DNA from: Pseudoscardovia suis | GTDB lineage: Bacteria; Actinomycetota; Actinomycetes; Actinomycetales; Bifidobacteriaceae | Assembly (NCBI RefSeq): GCF_002797875.1 | Contig: NZ_PGFC01000004.1 | Location: forward strand, 150,831 to 214,830 | Direction of reading: 5' to 3' | DNA length: 64,000 nucleotides | Shown: positions 9,247 through 21,023 of the stretch, one piece after another | Position numbering within the stretch: position 1 is the stretch's first letter | Layout: every line of letters begins with the position of its first letter | Made by a program: the position numbers and the translations under genes | Notes under the pieces: model-generated | Databases searched by the model: none | The model's input: only the letters and a program-made list of their open reading frames with translations | What the model was told of the DNA's origin: nothing

Positions 9247-9313
9247 CCGATTCGCCGCCTGTTGCGTGTTCCCGCGGTGTGAAAATGCACGGCAGGCAAT
9301 AGCATGGGATGCG

Positions 9314-10051
9314 ATGGAATCGAGTATGGAACAACTTTGCACATCGCACACGCGGCATGCGGCACCGGTCCTGCCGGTGAGCGACGAGTCGCTGGCGCAG
9401 GCAGAACGCATCATTGCAGCAGGCGGTCTCGTGGTCATTCCCACGGACACGATTTACGGCATTGCGTGCAATCCGACCAACAATGCGGCAATCGACCGTC
9501 TTTTTACGGTCAAGCGCCGTCCGCGTACCAAGTCCCTGCAGGTGCTGTTGGATTCCCCAGACAGGTTGGCATCTTTAGGCCTGAGCCTGCCTGCGCCTTT
9601 GGATGTCCTTGCTGCGCGATTCTTGCCCGGCCCATTCTCGCCGATTTGCCTCGCGGGCGAGCAATGCCCGCTTGCCACGGTGCGCGTCGACGACCGCACG
9701 CAGGCCGTGCGTGTGCCTGATTCCGATGTGACGCGGCGCATCATCGCAGCCGTGGGGCCGCTCGCAGCATCCAGCGCCAACATCTCAGGCGGCGAATCAT
9801 GCGCTACCGTCGAGCAGGCGAAACAGCAGTTGGGCGATTCCGTTGACTTGTACCTTGACGGCGGGCCAACGCCAGGACCGGTGGCGAGCACCATCGTGAC
9901 GGCGGATCCGACTGGTGCCGATGGCATTCGCATGGTGCGCGAAGGCGTGATTAAAGAATCAGCGATCCGAGCGGCGTTGCATGCCGCTATCGCTGCGCGC
10001 AACGCTGATGGAGAAGCGCACAGCAAGGATCTCAGTAAGGCGACCGCATGA
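9314..10051 (+). CDS. tsaC: Threonylcarbamoyl-AMP synthase (Sua5/YrdC/YwlC family)
   Basis: 245 aa. It makes L-threonylcarbamoyladenylate from Thr, bicarbonate and ATP for t6A37 modification of tRNAs decoding ANN codons. Family motifs visible: GGLVVIPTDTIYGI near the start, KRRPRTKSLQVLL (the KxR...K/S binding signature), a TVRVDDRTQAVRVPD stretch and SSANISGG. Start at ATG 9314 (a second ATG at 9326 is equally possible); the RBS is weak. The stop overlaps the start of the WecA/TagO gene in an ATGA arrangement, implying translational coupling. Confidence 0.9.
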   Translation: MESSMEQLCTSHTRHAAPVLPVSDESLAQAERIIAAGGLVVIPTDTIYGIACNPTNNAAIDRLFTVKRRPRTKSLQVLLDSPDRLASLGLSLPAPLDVLAARFLPGPFSPICLAGEQCPLATVRVDDRTQAVRVPDSDVTRRIIAAVGPLAASSANISGGESCATVEQAKQQLGDSVDLYLDGGPTPGPVASTIVTADPTGADGIRMVREGVIKESAIRAALHAAIAARNADGEAHSKDLSKATA

Positions 10052-11175
10052 GAATCTACTTGTTCATTGCTGTCATCGCCTGTGCCTTCACGTGGCTTCT
10101 CACGCCGCTTGTGCGGCACTTGGCGATTCAATTCGGTGCCGTCGGCAAGGTGCGCGCCCGCGACGTGCACACCATCCCCACGCCTCGCATGGGTGGAGTC
10201 GGCATGCTCGCGGGCTTCGTGGCGGCGATTGTGTTCGCCTCACGGCTGCCATTCATTTCCAATGCGTTCATCGGCAACGACGAGGCGTGGATCGTCACAA
10301 TCGGCGCGGTGCTCATCGTGGCGCTTGGCGTGCTTGATGACATTTTTGATCTTGATTGGATGCTCAAACTCGCCGGGCAGCTTGGCGTTTCCGTATTTGT
10401 TTCGTGGGGCGGCATTCGCATTGTGTCGCTGCCGTTCGGGTCTCTTGTCACAGCGTCATCCAGCTTGTCGGCAGCGTTTACGGCACTCGTGCTCGTCGTG
10501 TCCATCAATGCGGTGAATTTCGTCGACGGCCTCGATGGCCTTGCGGCGGGCATCGCGGGCATTGGTGGCATCGCGTTCGGGGCATATTCCTACATGATTG
10601 CGCGGCATTCCCCCAGCTACGCGTCCATTGCCACGCTCATCGACGTGGCGCTCGTGGGCGTGTGCGTGGGATTCCTGTTGCACAACTGGCATCCGGCGAA
10701 ATTGTTCATGGGGGATTCCGGATCCATGTTGCTGGGATATCTCGTCACCTGCGCATCCGTCATCATGACCGGCCATCTCGACCCCGCCACTCTTCACACG
10801 AGCCAGTATGTGCCTGCCATCATGCCGGTGCTTCTGCCGCTGTTTGTGCTGTTCCTGCCGCTGCTCGACATGATTCTCGCCGTTGTGCGACGCTTGGCGC
10901 GCGGCCAGTCACCGATGCACCCGGATCGTCAGCATCTGCATCATCGCATGCTGCGCATCGGGCATTCCGTGCAGGGTGCCGTGCTCATCCTGTGGGCGTG
11001 GGCGGCGCTGTTTGCGTTTGGCTCGCTGCTCACGATGTTCTACACCTGGCAGAAGGTGGTGGGGCTGTGCTTGTGCGCGGCGGCGGTGCTCATCGTGCTC
11101 ACGATGCGCCCATGGTTGGTGCAGCGCGTGCGTGTGAATCGGCAGCTCAATAAGCCGGGGCATCATCATGATTGA
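10048..11175 (+). CDS. Undecaprenyl-phosphate glycosyl-1-phosphate transferase (WecA/TagO/MraY family)
   Basis: 375 aa polytopic membrane enzyme that would transfer a sugar-1-phosphate (usually GlcNAc-1-P) from a UDP-sugar to undecaprenyl phosphate, starting cell-wall polymer or polysaccharide synthesis. Visible motifs: an early HTIPTPRMGG loop, GVLDDIFDLDW (catalytic Asp pair), NAVNFVDGLDGLAAG, LFMGDSGSMLLG and the His-rich cytoplasmic loop HPDRQHLHHRML, typical of the WecA branch rather than MraY. Its ATG overlaps the tsaC stop, and it overlaps the next gene by 8 nt. Confidence 0.9.
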   Translation: MRIYLFIAVIACAFTWLLTPLVRHLAIQFGAVGKVRARDVHTIPTPRMGGVGMLAGFVAAIVFASRLPFISNAFIGNDEAWIVTIGAVLIVALGVLDDIFDLDWMLKLAGQLGVSVFVSWGGIRIVSLPFGSLVTASSSLSAAFTALVLVVSINAVNFVDGLDGLAAGIAGIGGIAFGAYSYMIARHSPSYASIATLIDVALVGVCVGFLLHNWHPAKLFMGDSGSMLLGYLVTCASVIMTGHLDPATLHTSQYVPAIMPVLLPLFVLFLPLLDMILAVVRRLARGQSPMHPDRQHLHHRMLRIGHSVQGAVLILWAWAALFAFGSLLTMFYTWQKVVGLCLCAAAVLIVLTMRPWLVQRVRVNRQLNKPGHHHD

Positions 11176-11818
11176 TCGCATGCGTGATGATGGCGGTGCC
11201 GGTGCCGGTGCCGGTGCCGGTGCCGGTGGTTGTGACAGCAGCAGCCGCGGCGGCGAACGCAACGGTGGCCGGCGTGGCGGTCGCGACCGCAGCGGTGGCG
11301 AACGCAGCGGTGGCGAACGCAATGGTGACCGCGACTGCGGTATGCGCGGCAATTCCCCTCTCGCCCGTGCCCTGCGCCGGGCGGCCGCATGGTCGTCAGC
11401 GGTGATTGTCGGCGGATTCGCAATCGCCGCAGTGGTGCTCACTCTGACGTTCCACGCTCAGGCGGCGGCTCTTATCTCTCTTGCGATCGCAGGTGTGTTG
11501 GCGCTGTTCGTGTGCGAGGCGACACCGTTGATTGCTGCGCGATCCGCGTCGCGAGGCGCGCGGGGCGCTGACCTTTCCAGGCGCATGGTCGCATGGTGGG
11601 GTGTGAAAATCGTGCTTGTTATGGTGGGTGTGTGGGCTGTGATTGCGTTCATGCCCGCGGGTGTACTTGACAGGTGGGTTTTCGGCGTGGCCCTTGCCGC
11701 CGGCGTAGTGGTGGGGGACAACGTGAACGTGCTGGCGCTTCATTCCGCGCGTATTCCCGTGCTTGATGACTTCAATCCTGGCGATTCTGCGCGCACATCC
11801 GGACCTGCGCAAGTGTGA
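11168..11818 (+). CDS. Small membrane protein with Gly-rich repetitive N-terminus (AtpI-like topology)
   Basis: 216 aa. The first ~60 residues are low complexity (Gly-Ala and Arg/Gly/Ser-rich), encoded by tandem nucleotide repeats. About 130 residues with four hydrophobic segments follow (SAVIVGGFAIAAVVLTL, ALISLAIAGVLALFV, IVLVMVGVWAVIAFM, FGVALAAGVVVGDNV). Size and four-helix topology resemble AtpI (ATP synthase protein I), which often lies near tsaC/wecA and the atp operon in actinobacteria, but no atp genes follow here, so the assignment is tentative. The start at 11168 overlaps the upstream gene; a later start that skips the repeats is possible. Confidence 0.6.
   Translation: MIDRMRDDGGAGAGAGAGAGGCDSSSRGGERNGGRRGGRDRSGGERSGGERNGDRDCGMRGNSPLARALRRAAAWSSAVIVGGFAIAAVVLTLTFHAQAAALISLAIAGVLALFVCEATPLIAARSASRGARGADLSRRMVAWWGVKIVLVMVGVWAVIAFMPAGVLDRWVFGVALAAGVVVGDNVNVLALHSARIPVLDDFNPGDSARTSGPAQV
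11195..11320 (+). repeat. Hexamer and 15-nt tandem repeats in coding sequence
   Basis: Five copies of GGTGCC (11195-11224) encode the Gly-Ala run; further on, a 15-nt unit AGCGGTGGCGAACGC is repeated exactly twice (11291-11305 and 11306-11320). Both unit lengths are multiples of three, so copy changes alter protein length without shifting frame. Confidence 0.85.
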
Positions 11819-11977
11819 GATTCGCCCGCATTCAATGGTGAATGTGGATGCGTTCAAAGGCTGATTCTCACGCGTTCGACGGTGAAGAAGGCGCAGGTCG
11901 GATTTCATTTCATCCCACGGCGAAACGTTGCGGCGTGTCTGAGGATTCGACGTGTCGAAGTCGTGCGTGACCCATAA

Positions 11978-13528
<1,551 letters not shown>

Positions 13529-13663
13529 TCCGCACGGTTTAGGCGGTTTGCTATCGGTGGTGATCCGCGCGGTTCGCTAACCGCCCGCTTTAGACGGTCC
13601 GTCCGGTTCATTCCCCACCGATTGTTAGTCGGCAACCCCCACGGTTCATAAAACCGTTAGCTC

Positions 13664-13700
13664 AAAGCCCCGCGTCTGCTCTTGCAGTCGCGGGGCCTTT
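13664..13700 (+). terminator. Rho-independent terminator after guaB
   Basis: GCCCCGCG (13667-13674) pairs with CGCGGGGC (13689-13696), preceded by AAA and followed by CTTT. It lies 135 nt after the guaB stop and immediately before the hairpin array. Confidence 0.7.
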
Positions 13701-13764
13701 GCATGCGCTGGCAGGTGGGGCAGTGCGGGGCTGACGCGAGGCGCAGGCTGTGTCACCGCTGGCT

Positions 13765-14985
13765 TCTGCCGCCGAGGGTGCATTGTTGTGCTCCCTGGGT
13801 GCTAGATAGCTTGGGTTGGGGCTGCAGCCGGCGGGGTTTCCGCTGCCGAGGGTGCAGGATTGTGCTCCTTGGGCATGGGAAAGGCCGGTTGAGGTTGCAG
13901 CTGGTGTGGGTGTCTGCCGCCGAGTGTGCGGGATTGTGCTCCTTGGGTGAAGGATGGCGCGGTGATGATGGCAGTTTGCGACCGCATCTGCATCCGAGGG
14001 TGCAATGTTGTGCTCCCTGGGCGTGGGGTGGGACAGCTGGAGCTGCAACCGGCGGGGGTTTCTGCCGCCGAGGGTGCAGTGTGGTGCTCCTTTGGCCTGG
14101 GAAGGCCGGTTGGGGTTGCGGCTGGCGTGCGCATCCGTTGCCGAGGGTGCGGGATTATGCTCCCTCGGCGTGGGATAGGTGCGTCGGGTTAGCCCCAAGC
14201 GTGCGCATCCGTTGCCGAGGGTGCAGGATTGTGTGCCTTGGGTGAAGGATGGCGCGGTGATGATGTCAGTTTGCGACCGCATCTGCATCCGAGGGGGCAG
14301 TGTCGTGCGCCCTCGGCGCGGGTTGGGGTTGCGATGAGATCAGTCGACGTGTGTATCTGCGCCGAGGGTGCAGGAGTGCGTTCCCTGGGCGTGGGTTAGG
14401 AGGGCGGAGGCGGTGGCTGGTGTGCGCATCCGTTGCCGAGGGTGTGGGATTATGCTCCTTGGGTGAAGGATGGTGCGGTGATGGTGGCGGTTTGCGACCG
14501 CATCTGCTGCCGAGGGTGCAGTGTGGTGCTCCCTGGGCGCGGGTTGGGGTTGCGATGAGATCAGTCGACGTGTGTATCTGCGCCGAGGGTGCAGGAGTGC
14601 GTTCCCTGGGCGTGGGTTAGGAGGGCGGAGGCGGTGGCTCTGGTGTGCGCATCCGTTGCCGAGGGTGTGGGATTATGCTCCTTGGGTGAAGGATGGCGCG
14701 GTGATGATGTCAGTTTGCGACCGCATCTGCTGCCGAGGGTGCAGGAGTGTGTTCCCTGGGCGTGGGTTAGGCGGGTTGAGGTGGTGGCTGGCGTGCGCAT
14801 CTGCTGCCAAGGGTGCGGGATCATGCTCCCTCGGTGGGGGATAGGTGGGTTGGGTTAACCCCAAGCGTGCACATCCGTTGCCGAGGGTGCGGGATTGTGC
14901 TCCCTGGGTGTTAGTTATGACGGCTGTGCGTGGCTGAGAGCTGCTGACTTGCGGTTGAGGGTGTGTAATGCTGCACCATCGGCAC
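13765..14985. repeat. Hairpin repeat array 1a (about 17 units, ~74 nt period)
   Basis: A unit starting (C/T)CGAGGGTGC and ending about 28 nt later in CTCCCTGGG, CTCCTTGGG or CTCCCTCGG recurs roughly every 74 nt (for example 14583, 14658, 14732, 14806, 14881, and a degenerate copy at 14955). The two ends are inverted repeats: CCGAGGG against CCCTCGG is perfect in the copy near 14140 and usually has one mismatch elsewhere. The ~46 nt between hairpins is semi-conserved. A higher-order duplication of ~222 nt (three units) is nearly exact between about 14330-14480 and 14552-14700. No credible gene lies in this stretch; open frames in it are products of the repeat. Confidence 0.9.
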
Positions 14986-15180
14986 TGATTATTGAAGCAT
15001 TTGCTGTCTGGGGAAGGCGGCGAGACATTGTGGAAATCGTCCCTGTGGATAACTCCCTCAGGTATTGATACCCCCGTATTTAAGCCCTAATTGGCAATCT
15101 CGATTGCTGAAGCAGATGCCAGTTATCAACATTTGTCAAAATGCCCCCTGCGCGCCGGCGTATTTTGGTACGGTGCCTGC

Positions 15181-16248
15181 ATGAGCACGAAGAAATCACG
15201 ATTGCTTGAGCAATCAGAAAGAATCCATTTCGAATCGACCAAAGTCGCATTGCTGCGCAAACGCGCAGAGACCTTGGCGCGCTGCCGTGAAGCGCAAAGC
15301 CGCACATCACGGCAGCTGGTTTTCGGCCTTGACACCGCGCTGGAATTGCTATGCATCGAGGTGCCGCGTGAAGTCGAAGAACAGTTGCGGTTGCGCCGCC
15401 GTGCGCCATTCCCGTCATCAGCGTCTACGCAATGTTCGCCCTCGAATGGCTGGAGAGATGAGGCCGCGGAGCCAACTCCAGCCGAGGACCTTGTCATCCT
15501 TGCCGATTCACGTGCGTCGCGCCGACGAATGCGGGGATTGCGGTGCGTACAGTGGAGCCATCCGGTGGAAACCATTACCAGTTGCGGCATCACGTGTGTT
15601 GCTCCGCTTGACACGTGGCTGATGTTCGCGTCGTATGTGGGACTGACGGAACTCGTGTTGCTCGGTGATGCGATGATGCGCCGCGATGCCGATATGCGAT
15701 GGCTGTCTCTTGATGATTTCGATCGAAGGATGCGCGAATTTGAGCGGGACCTTGAGTATAAAGGTCTGTCAGCTCCGAGAGGATTGCGCAACTGCCGCCG
15801 TGCACTGCGCCTCATGCGTGAAGGGGCGGATTCGCCGCCCGAGACACAGGTGCGGCTTCTGCTGGAGAGTTACGGCCTGCCGTGTCCCGCGGTCAACATG
15901 CCGGTTGATGTTACGGATGAGCGTGGTGCGAAGCAACGCTATTATCTCGACCTTGCATTTCCGCAATGGCGCGTCGCTGTGGAATACGACGGACGGCATC
16001 ATGCAGAGGCGTGGGAAAACGATCAGCGGCGCATAAAATTGCTTGGCGATGCGCAATGGTCGCTGATTAACGTGACACGGAATGACTTGTATGAGGAAAG
16101 TCGGCGGGAAGGCTTGGTGCGCAGCGTGGTCGACCGCATTGCACGGCGCGGTGGCAAGGTGACGCCGCTCGGGATGCCAATGAGCTTGCGTCAGTTGACC
16201 GACCGCAGACGATCGCGTGCTCGGCTGGGTGATAGGGAAGGGCAATGA
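15181..16248 (+). CDS. DUF559-type nuclease-fold protein, copy A
   Basis: 355 aa. The C-terminal ~110 residues look like a DUF559/Vsr-like PD-(D/E)XK fold: an E in SPPETQVRLLLESYGLP, D in YYLDLAFPQW, E in VAVEYDGRHHAEAWENDQRR, then WSLINVTRNDLY. The N-terminal two thirds (QLVFGLDTALELLCIEVP, ITCVAPLDTWLMFAS, LVLLGDAMMRRD) are typical of actinobacterial DUF559 proteins, sometimes annotated as AbiEi-like. It is a paralogue of 50158-51318. Start ATG 15181 follows no strong RBS; an upstream start at 15091 is open. The gene is embedded in a hairpin array: the first downstream unit begins within ~6 nt of the stop. Biological role unknown. Confidence 0.75.
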   Translation: MSTKKSRLLEQSERIHFESTKVALLRKRAETLARCREAQSRTSRQLVFGLDTALELLCIEVPREVEEQLRLRRRAPFPSSASTQCSPSNGWRDEAAEPTPAEDLVILADSRASRRRMRGLRCVQWSHPVETITSCGITCVAPLDTWLMFASYVGLTELVLLGDAMMRRDADMRWLSLDDFDRRMREFERDLEYKGLSAPRGLRNCRRALRLMREGADSPPETQVRLLLESYGLPCPAVNMPVDVTDERGAKQRYYLDLAFPQWRVAVEYDGRHHAEAWENDQRRIKLLGDAQWSLINVTRNDLYEESRREGLVRSVVDRIARRGGKVTPLGMPMSLRQLTDRRRSRARLGDREGQ

Positions 16249-16251
16249 TGA

Positions 16252-17985
16252 CGGTTGAGGGTGCGGGATTGTGCGCCCTCGGCGGGGTTGGCATGATGAC
16301 GAGGGCAGTTGGCGCGGGCATTTGCTGTCGAGGGGGCAATGTTGTGCTCCTTGGATGCGGGTTGGATGGGGTTGAGGCTGCGGTTAGTGGATGTATCTGC
16401 TGCCGAGGGCGCGGGATTGTGTGCCCTCGGTGGGGTTGGCGTGGTGATGGGGCGGTTGGCGCGGGCATCTGTTGCCGAGGGTGCGGGGTTGTGTGCCGTG
16501 GGCGGAGGATGGGGTGGGGATGGGTGTGGCTGGTGTAGGTTTCTGCGGGCGAGGGTGCAAAATGATGATCCCTGGGCGTGGGTTGTGTGGGTTGGGGTGG
16601 TGGTTGGCGGGGGTATCTGCTGTCGAGGATGCAGTGTTGTGCTCCCCGGGCATGGGTTAGGTGGGTTGGGGTTGCGGCCAGCAGGGGCACCTGTTGTCGA
16701 GGGTGCAGTGTGGTGCTCCCTGGGTGTGTGATGGGGTGACGTTTAGAGTGATTGGCGGGGCTTTCTGCTGCCGAAGGTGCATTGTAGTGCTCCTTGGGCG
16801 TTGATTGGCGTGGTGATTGTGACGACGGGTAGGGGTATCTGCGGCTGAGGGGTGCAATGTTGTGTGCCCTCGGCGCGGGTTGGGGCTGCGATGAGATCAG
16901 TTAGCGCGGGCATCTGTTGTTGAGGGTGCAGGGCCGTGCACCTTGGGCGCGGGGTAGCGTGGCGAGGGAGGCAGCCAGCGCGTGTATCTGCTGCCGAGGG
17001 TGCGGGATTGTGCGCCTTGGGTGAAGGATGCTGTGGTGATGAGTGTGGTTGGCGCGCGCATTTGCTGCTGAGGGTGCGGTGTTGTACACCCTGGGCGTGG
17101 GATAGGTGGGTTGAGGTTGCGGATAGCGTGGGCATCTGCTGCCGAGGGTGCAGGAATGTGTTCCTTGGGCGTGGGTTGGCGCGGCGATGGGGTGGTTGGC
17201 GTGGTCATCTGTTGCCGAGGATGCGGGGTTGTGCGCCTTGGGCGCAGGTTGGGGCTGCGATGAGATTAGTTGACGCGCGTATCCGTTGATGAGGGTGCGG
17301 GATTGTGCGCCTTGGGTGAAGGATGCTGTGGTGATGAGTGTGGTTGACGCGCGCATCTGTTGTCGAGGGTGCAGGGCCGTGCGCCCTGGGCGCGGGTAGC
17401 GTGGTGAGGGAGGCGGCCAGCGCGTGTATCTGCTGCCGAGGGTGCAGTGTTGTGCGACCTCGGTGGGGTTGGCGCGGTGATGGGGGCGGTTGGCGCGGGT
17501 ATCTGCGGCTGAGGGGTGCAATGTTATGTGCCCTCGGCGCGGGTTGGGGCTGCGATGAGATCAGTTGGCGCGGGCATCTGTTGCTGAGGGTGCGGTGTTG
17601 TGTGCCTTGGACAGGGGATGGAGTGGTGATGGAGATGGTTGATGGGGTTTTCTGCGGTTGAGGGTGCAGTGTGGTGCTCCCCGGGTGCAGGTTGTGCGGG
17701 TTGGGGTTGTGACAGGCAGTGGCATTTGTGGGCGAGGGTGCAGGGTCGTGCTCCCTGGGCATGGGTTAGGCGGGCTGGGACGGTGGTTGGTGTGGGCATC
17801 TGCTGTTGAGGGCGCGGGGTCGTGCTCCCTGGGCATGGGTTAGGTGGGCTGAGGCTGTGGTTGGCGCGGCTATCTGCGGCCGAGGGTGCGGGGTTGTGTG
17901 CCTTGGGCGCGGGTTGGGTTGTTATTAGGGACAGTTGGTGTGGGCATCTGTTGCCGAGGGTGCAGGATTGCTCACCCTCGGCTCA
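16252..17985. repeat. Hairpin repeat array 1b (about 24 units, ~74 nt period)
   Basis: Same family as 13765-14985 and same orientation, continuing directly after the nuclease gene. Units occur near 16254, 16329, 16403, 16473, 16549, 16624 and so on to about 17953. Examples with strong stems are those ending CGCCCTCGG (16275 region) against the GAGGG start. The variable parts reuse a few phrases (GGTTGGGGCTGCGATGAG, GTGGTGATG), showing expansion by unequal duplication. With array 1a this gives about 40 units. No gene is supported in this stretch. Confidence 0.9.
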
Positions 17986-18203
17986 GCAACCGATGTGTCG
18001 TTGGTGTTTCTATGCGGTAACAGTTGATAGATACACGAAACCTTTCTCCCTGTCAGATGAAACAGCCCATTTCTAGTGTTGGCACTGTCAAAGTTCCTAA
18101 CGATCAGTGATTGTGCATGCCGCTCGTGCAACGCAAATGTGCCGTGCAGCGCACATGTGCTGTGAGGCGTGAATGTGCATTGAGAAGAGAGAAAGGCAGT
18201 GAC

Positions 18204-19916
18204 ATGACAAGCGACATTGCAAGTGCGATTTCCGACAGCGTGTTCGGAGTGTGGTACATACTCGGCGCCACGATGGTGTTTTTCATGCAGGCAGGCTTCG
18301 CGATGGTCGAGGCGGGCTTCACGCGAGCGAAGAACGCCGGCAACATCATCATGAAGAACCTCATGGATTTCTGTATTGGCACCGTGGCGTTCCTGTTCCT
18401 GGGCTACGGCCTCATGTGTGGTGAGGATGCCGTGGGCGGCTTCCTCGGCAAGCCCACCCTGGGCATGCTGTCCACGAGTGGATTCGATAGCGTCGATTGG
18501 TCGAACTTCTGGTTCCAGCTTGTGTTCTGCGCCACGGCCGCGACAATCGTCTCCGGCGCCATGGCAGAGCGCACGAAGTTCATTTCATACGTGATTTATT
18601 CATTCTTCATTTCGTTCGTCATCTATCCGATCGAAGCCCACTGGGTGTGGGGCGGCGGTTGGCTGAGCCAGCTGGGTTACTTCGATTGGGCAGGCTCCAC
18701 CGTCATCCACATGGTCGGCGGCGTAACCGCTTTGATCGGCGCCATCTTCCTGGGACCGCGCATCGGCAAGTACACGAAGAGCGGCAAGGCTAACGTCATC
18801 GCCGGTCACAACATCACCATCGGTGCCCTCGGCTGCTTCATCCTGTGGTTCGGTTGGTATGGCTTCAACGGCGCTGCAGGCACTTCCGTCGCGCAGGTCG
18901 CGCAGATTTTCGTGACGACGACGATTGCCCCGGCGGTCGCTTGCTGCACGACGATGTTCTTCACGTGGATCAAGGACGGCAAGCCGGATGTGGGCATGAC
19001 GCTGAATGCCTCGCTCGCAGGCCTCGTCGGCATCACCGCTCCGTGTGCCGTTGTGGATTCAATCGGCGCGATCATCATCGGCATCATCTGCGGCATCCTC
19101 GTGGTGCTGTCGGTGGAATTCGTTGACACCAAGCTCCACATCGACGATCCGGTCGGCGCATTCTCCGTGCACGGCCTGTGCGGTCTGTTCGGCGGCATCG
19201 CCGTGGGCCTGTTCGCCAATCCGAACATCGCTTCCGAATACGGTGTCGAAGTCGGCGCCGGCCTGTTCTACGGCGGTGGTTTCAAGCAGCTGGGCATTCA
19301 GCTGCTCGGTTGCGTGGCCATTCTCGCCTGGACCATCGTGTGCGCCATCGTGCTGTTCGCGATTCTGCGCGCCACCGTCGGTCTGCGTGTGAGCGCCGAC
19401 GAGGAGGTCACTGGCCTCGATGTCTCCGAACACGGTCTGGCCACTGCATATGCAGGCTTCCTGCCCACCGTCCCCGCAATCGCCTCCCAGACCACGGGTG
19501 GCGTGGATGTGAAGGATCTCAAGCCTGTGCCGGTCAAGACGCCGGGCACCACGATGACGAAGATCACCATCATGTGCAAGGAAGACAAGTTCGTGGAGCT
19601 CAAGGACACCTTGGCGCGCATCGGCGTGACGGGCATGACGGTCAGCAATGTGCTGGGCGCTGGCGTGGAGGCTGGCAAGACCGGCCAGTTCCGCGGCGTC
19701 AAGACGAACTTCAACCTGCTGCCCAAGATCCAAGTCGACATCGTGGTGTCTGAAGTCGACCCCAAGCTCGTGGTCGCCGCAGCCACCAAGGTGCTGCGTT
19801 CCGGCGAGAAGGGCGAACCGGGCGACGGCAAGATCTTCATCTCCGCAGTGTCTGACACCTACCGTGTGTCCACCGGTGAGGATGGCGTTGCCGCGCTCGA
19901 CATGACCGTGCGCTGA
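18204..19916 (+). CDS. Ammonium transporter fused to a C-terminal PII domain
   Basis: 570 aa. Residues 1 to ~430 form an AmtB/Mep/Rh channel with about 11 helices (MQAGFAMVEAGFTRAKNAGNI, the twin-His region with IVYPIEAHWVWG-like and SVHG segments, IGALGCFILWFGWYGFNGA). Residues ~450-570 are a full PII/GlnB domain (GMTVSNVLGAG, FRGVKTNFNLLPK, a late GDGKIF motif, VSTGEDGVAAL). Normally PII is a separate trimer that plugs AmtB; here it would be tethered. The T-loop Tyr51 used for uridylylation or adenylylation is replaced by Thr (GVKTNF), so regulation would rest on ATP/ADP/2-oxoglutarate binding alone. Start at ATG 18204 is chosen for GAAAGG 7 nt upstream. Confidence 0.92.
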   Translation: MTSDIASAISDSVFGVWYILGATMVFFMQAGFAMVEAGFTRAKNAGNIIMKNLMDFCIGTVAFLFLGYGLMCGEDAVGGFLGKPTLGMLSTSGFDSVDWSNFWFQLVFCATAATIVSGAMAERTKFISYVIYSFFISFVIYPIEAHWVWGGGWLSQLGYFDWAGSTVIHMVGGVTALIGAIFLGPRIGKYTKSGKANVIAGHNITIGALGCFILWFGWYGFNGAAGTSVAQVAQIFVTTTIAPAVACCTTMFFTWIKDGKPDVGMTLNASLAGLVGITAPCAVVDSIGAIIIGIICGILVVLSVEFVDTKLHIDDPVGAFSVHGLCGLFGGIAVGLFANPNIASEYGVEVGAGLFYGGGFKQLGIQLLGCVAILAWTIVCAIVLFAILRATVGLRVSADEEVTGLDVSEHGLATAYAGFLPTVPAIASQTTGGVDVKDLKPVPVKTPGTTMTKITIMCKEDKFVELKDTLARIGVTGMTVSNVLGAGVEAGKTGQFRGVKTNFNLLPKIQVDIVVSEVDPKLVVAAATKVLRSGEKGEPGDGKIFISAVSDTYRVSTGEDGVAALDMTVR

Positions 19917-20043
19917 TGCCGCGGCGATGCCGTTTGGCAAGGTGCGCTGTCCGCAGTGATTTGGCTCAACGCCAATCAGCCTGCATGTTGATCAGGCTGC
20001 GTGTTGATCAAACTGAGGTCTGATCAAGCTGAGCACACATAAG

Positions 20044-20089
20044 AAAACCTCTGATGATTTGTCAATGATTCACGTCATCAGAGGTTTTT
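20044..20089 (+). terminator. Rho-independent terminator after the ammonium transporter
   Basis: A perfect 14-bp stem: AAAACCTCTGATGA (20044-20057) pairs with TCATCAGAGGTTTT (20075-20088), followed by T. It is symmetrical enough to work in both directions. Confidence 0.85.
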
Positions 20090-20271
20090 GTATGCCGTAT
20101 TGTGTCCCCTGTATGCCGTTTTGTGAGTCCTCGTGATGCAATTTGGTGTGCCTTGTGATTTGATCCGCTGCTCGGCGCGCTTGCACAGCGGGCTAGCGGT
20201 CGTGTGTGCCCTTGTAAAGACACAAAGAAATGGAGATGCGGGGATACAAAAGAAAGCGAGGCATGAACAAG

Positions 20272-20311
20272 AAAAACCCTGTGCAACCAGCCACGAGGGG
20301 TTACACAGGGT
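20272..20311 (-). terminator. Terminator for the cyclophilin gene
   Basis: On the minus strand ACCCTGTGTAACC pairs with GGTTGCACAGGGT (one mismatch) and is followed by TTTTTC. It lies about 45 nt beyond the stop of the cyclophilin gene. Confidence 0.75.
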
Positions 20312-20357
20312 ATGCGGATGTGCAACGGCGGGCACCGCTGCAGCAGGTTAGCGATTA

Positions 20358-20897
<540 letters not shown>

Positions 20898-21023
20898 AGC
20901 CGTATCATACCCACTGCGGTTGTGCGCCACGCGACGGATGGGCGGCGTTCGCTGAACATCCGTCGCGTGGCGCGCTCTCCTGTGGGCGCCGTGTGTGCCT
21001 GTGCGCACACGGGGAGGGAGATG

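Noticed and set aside
13765..17985. CRISPR array
   Set aside because: The repeats are degenerate, the intervening segments are themselves semi-conserved and duplicated, the units are hairpins with mismatches, and no cas gene is near.
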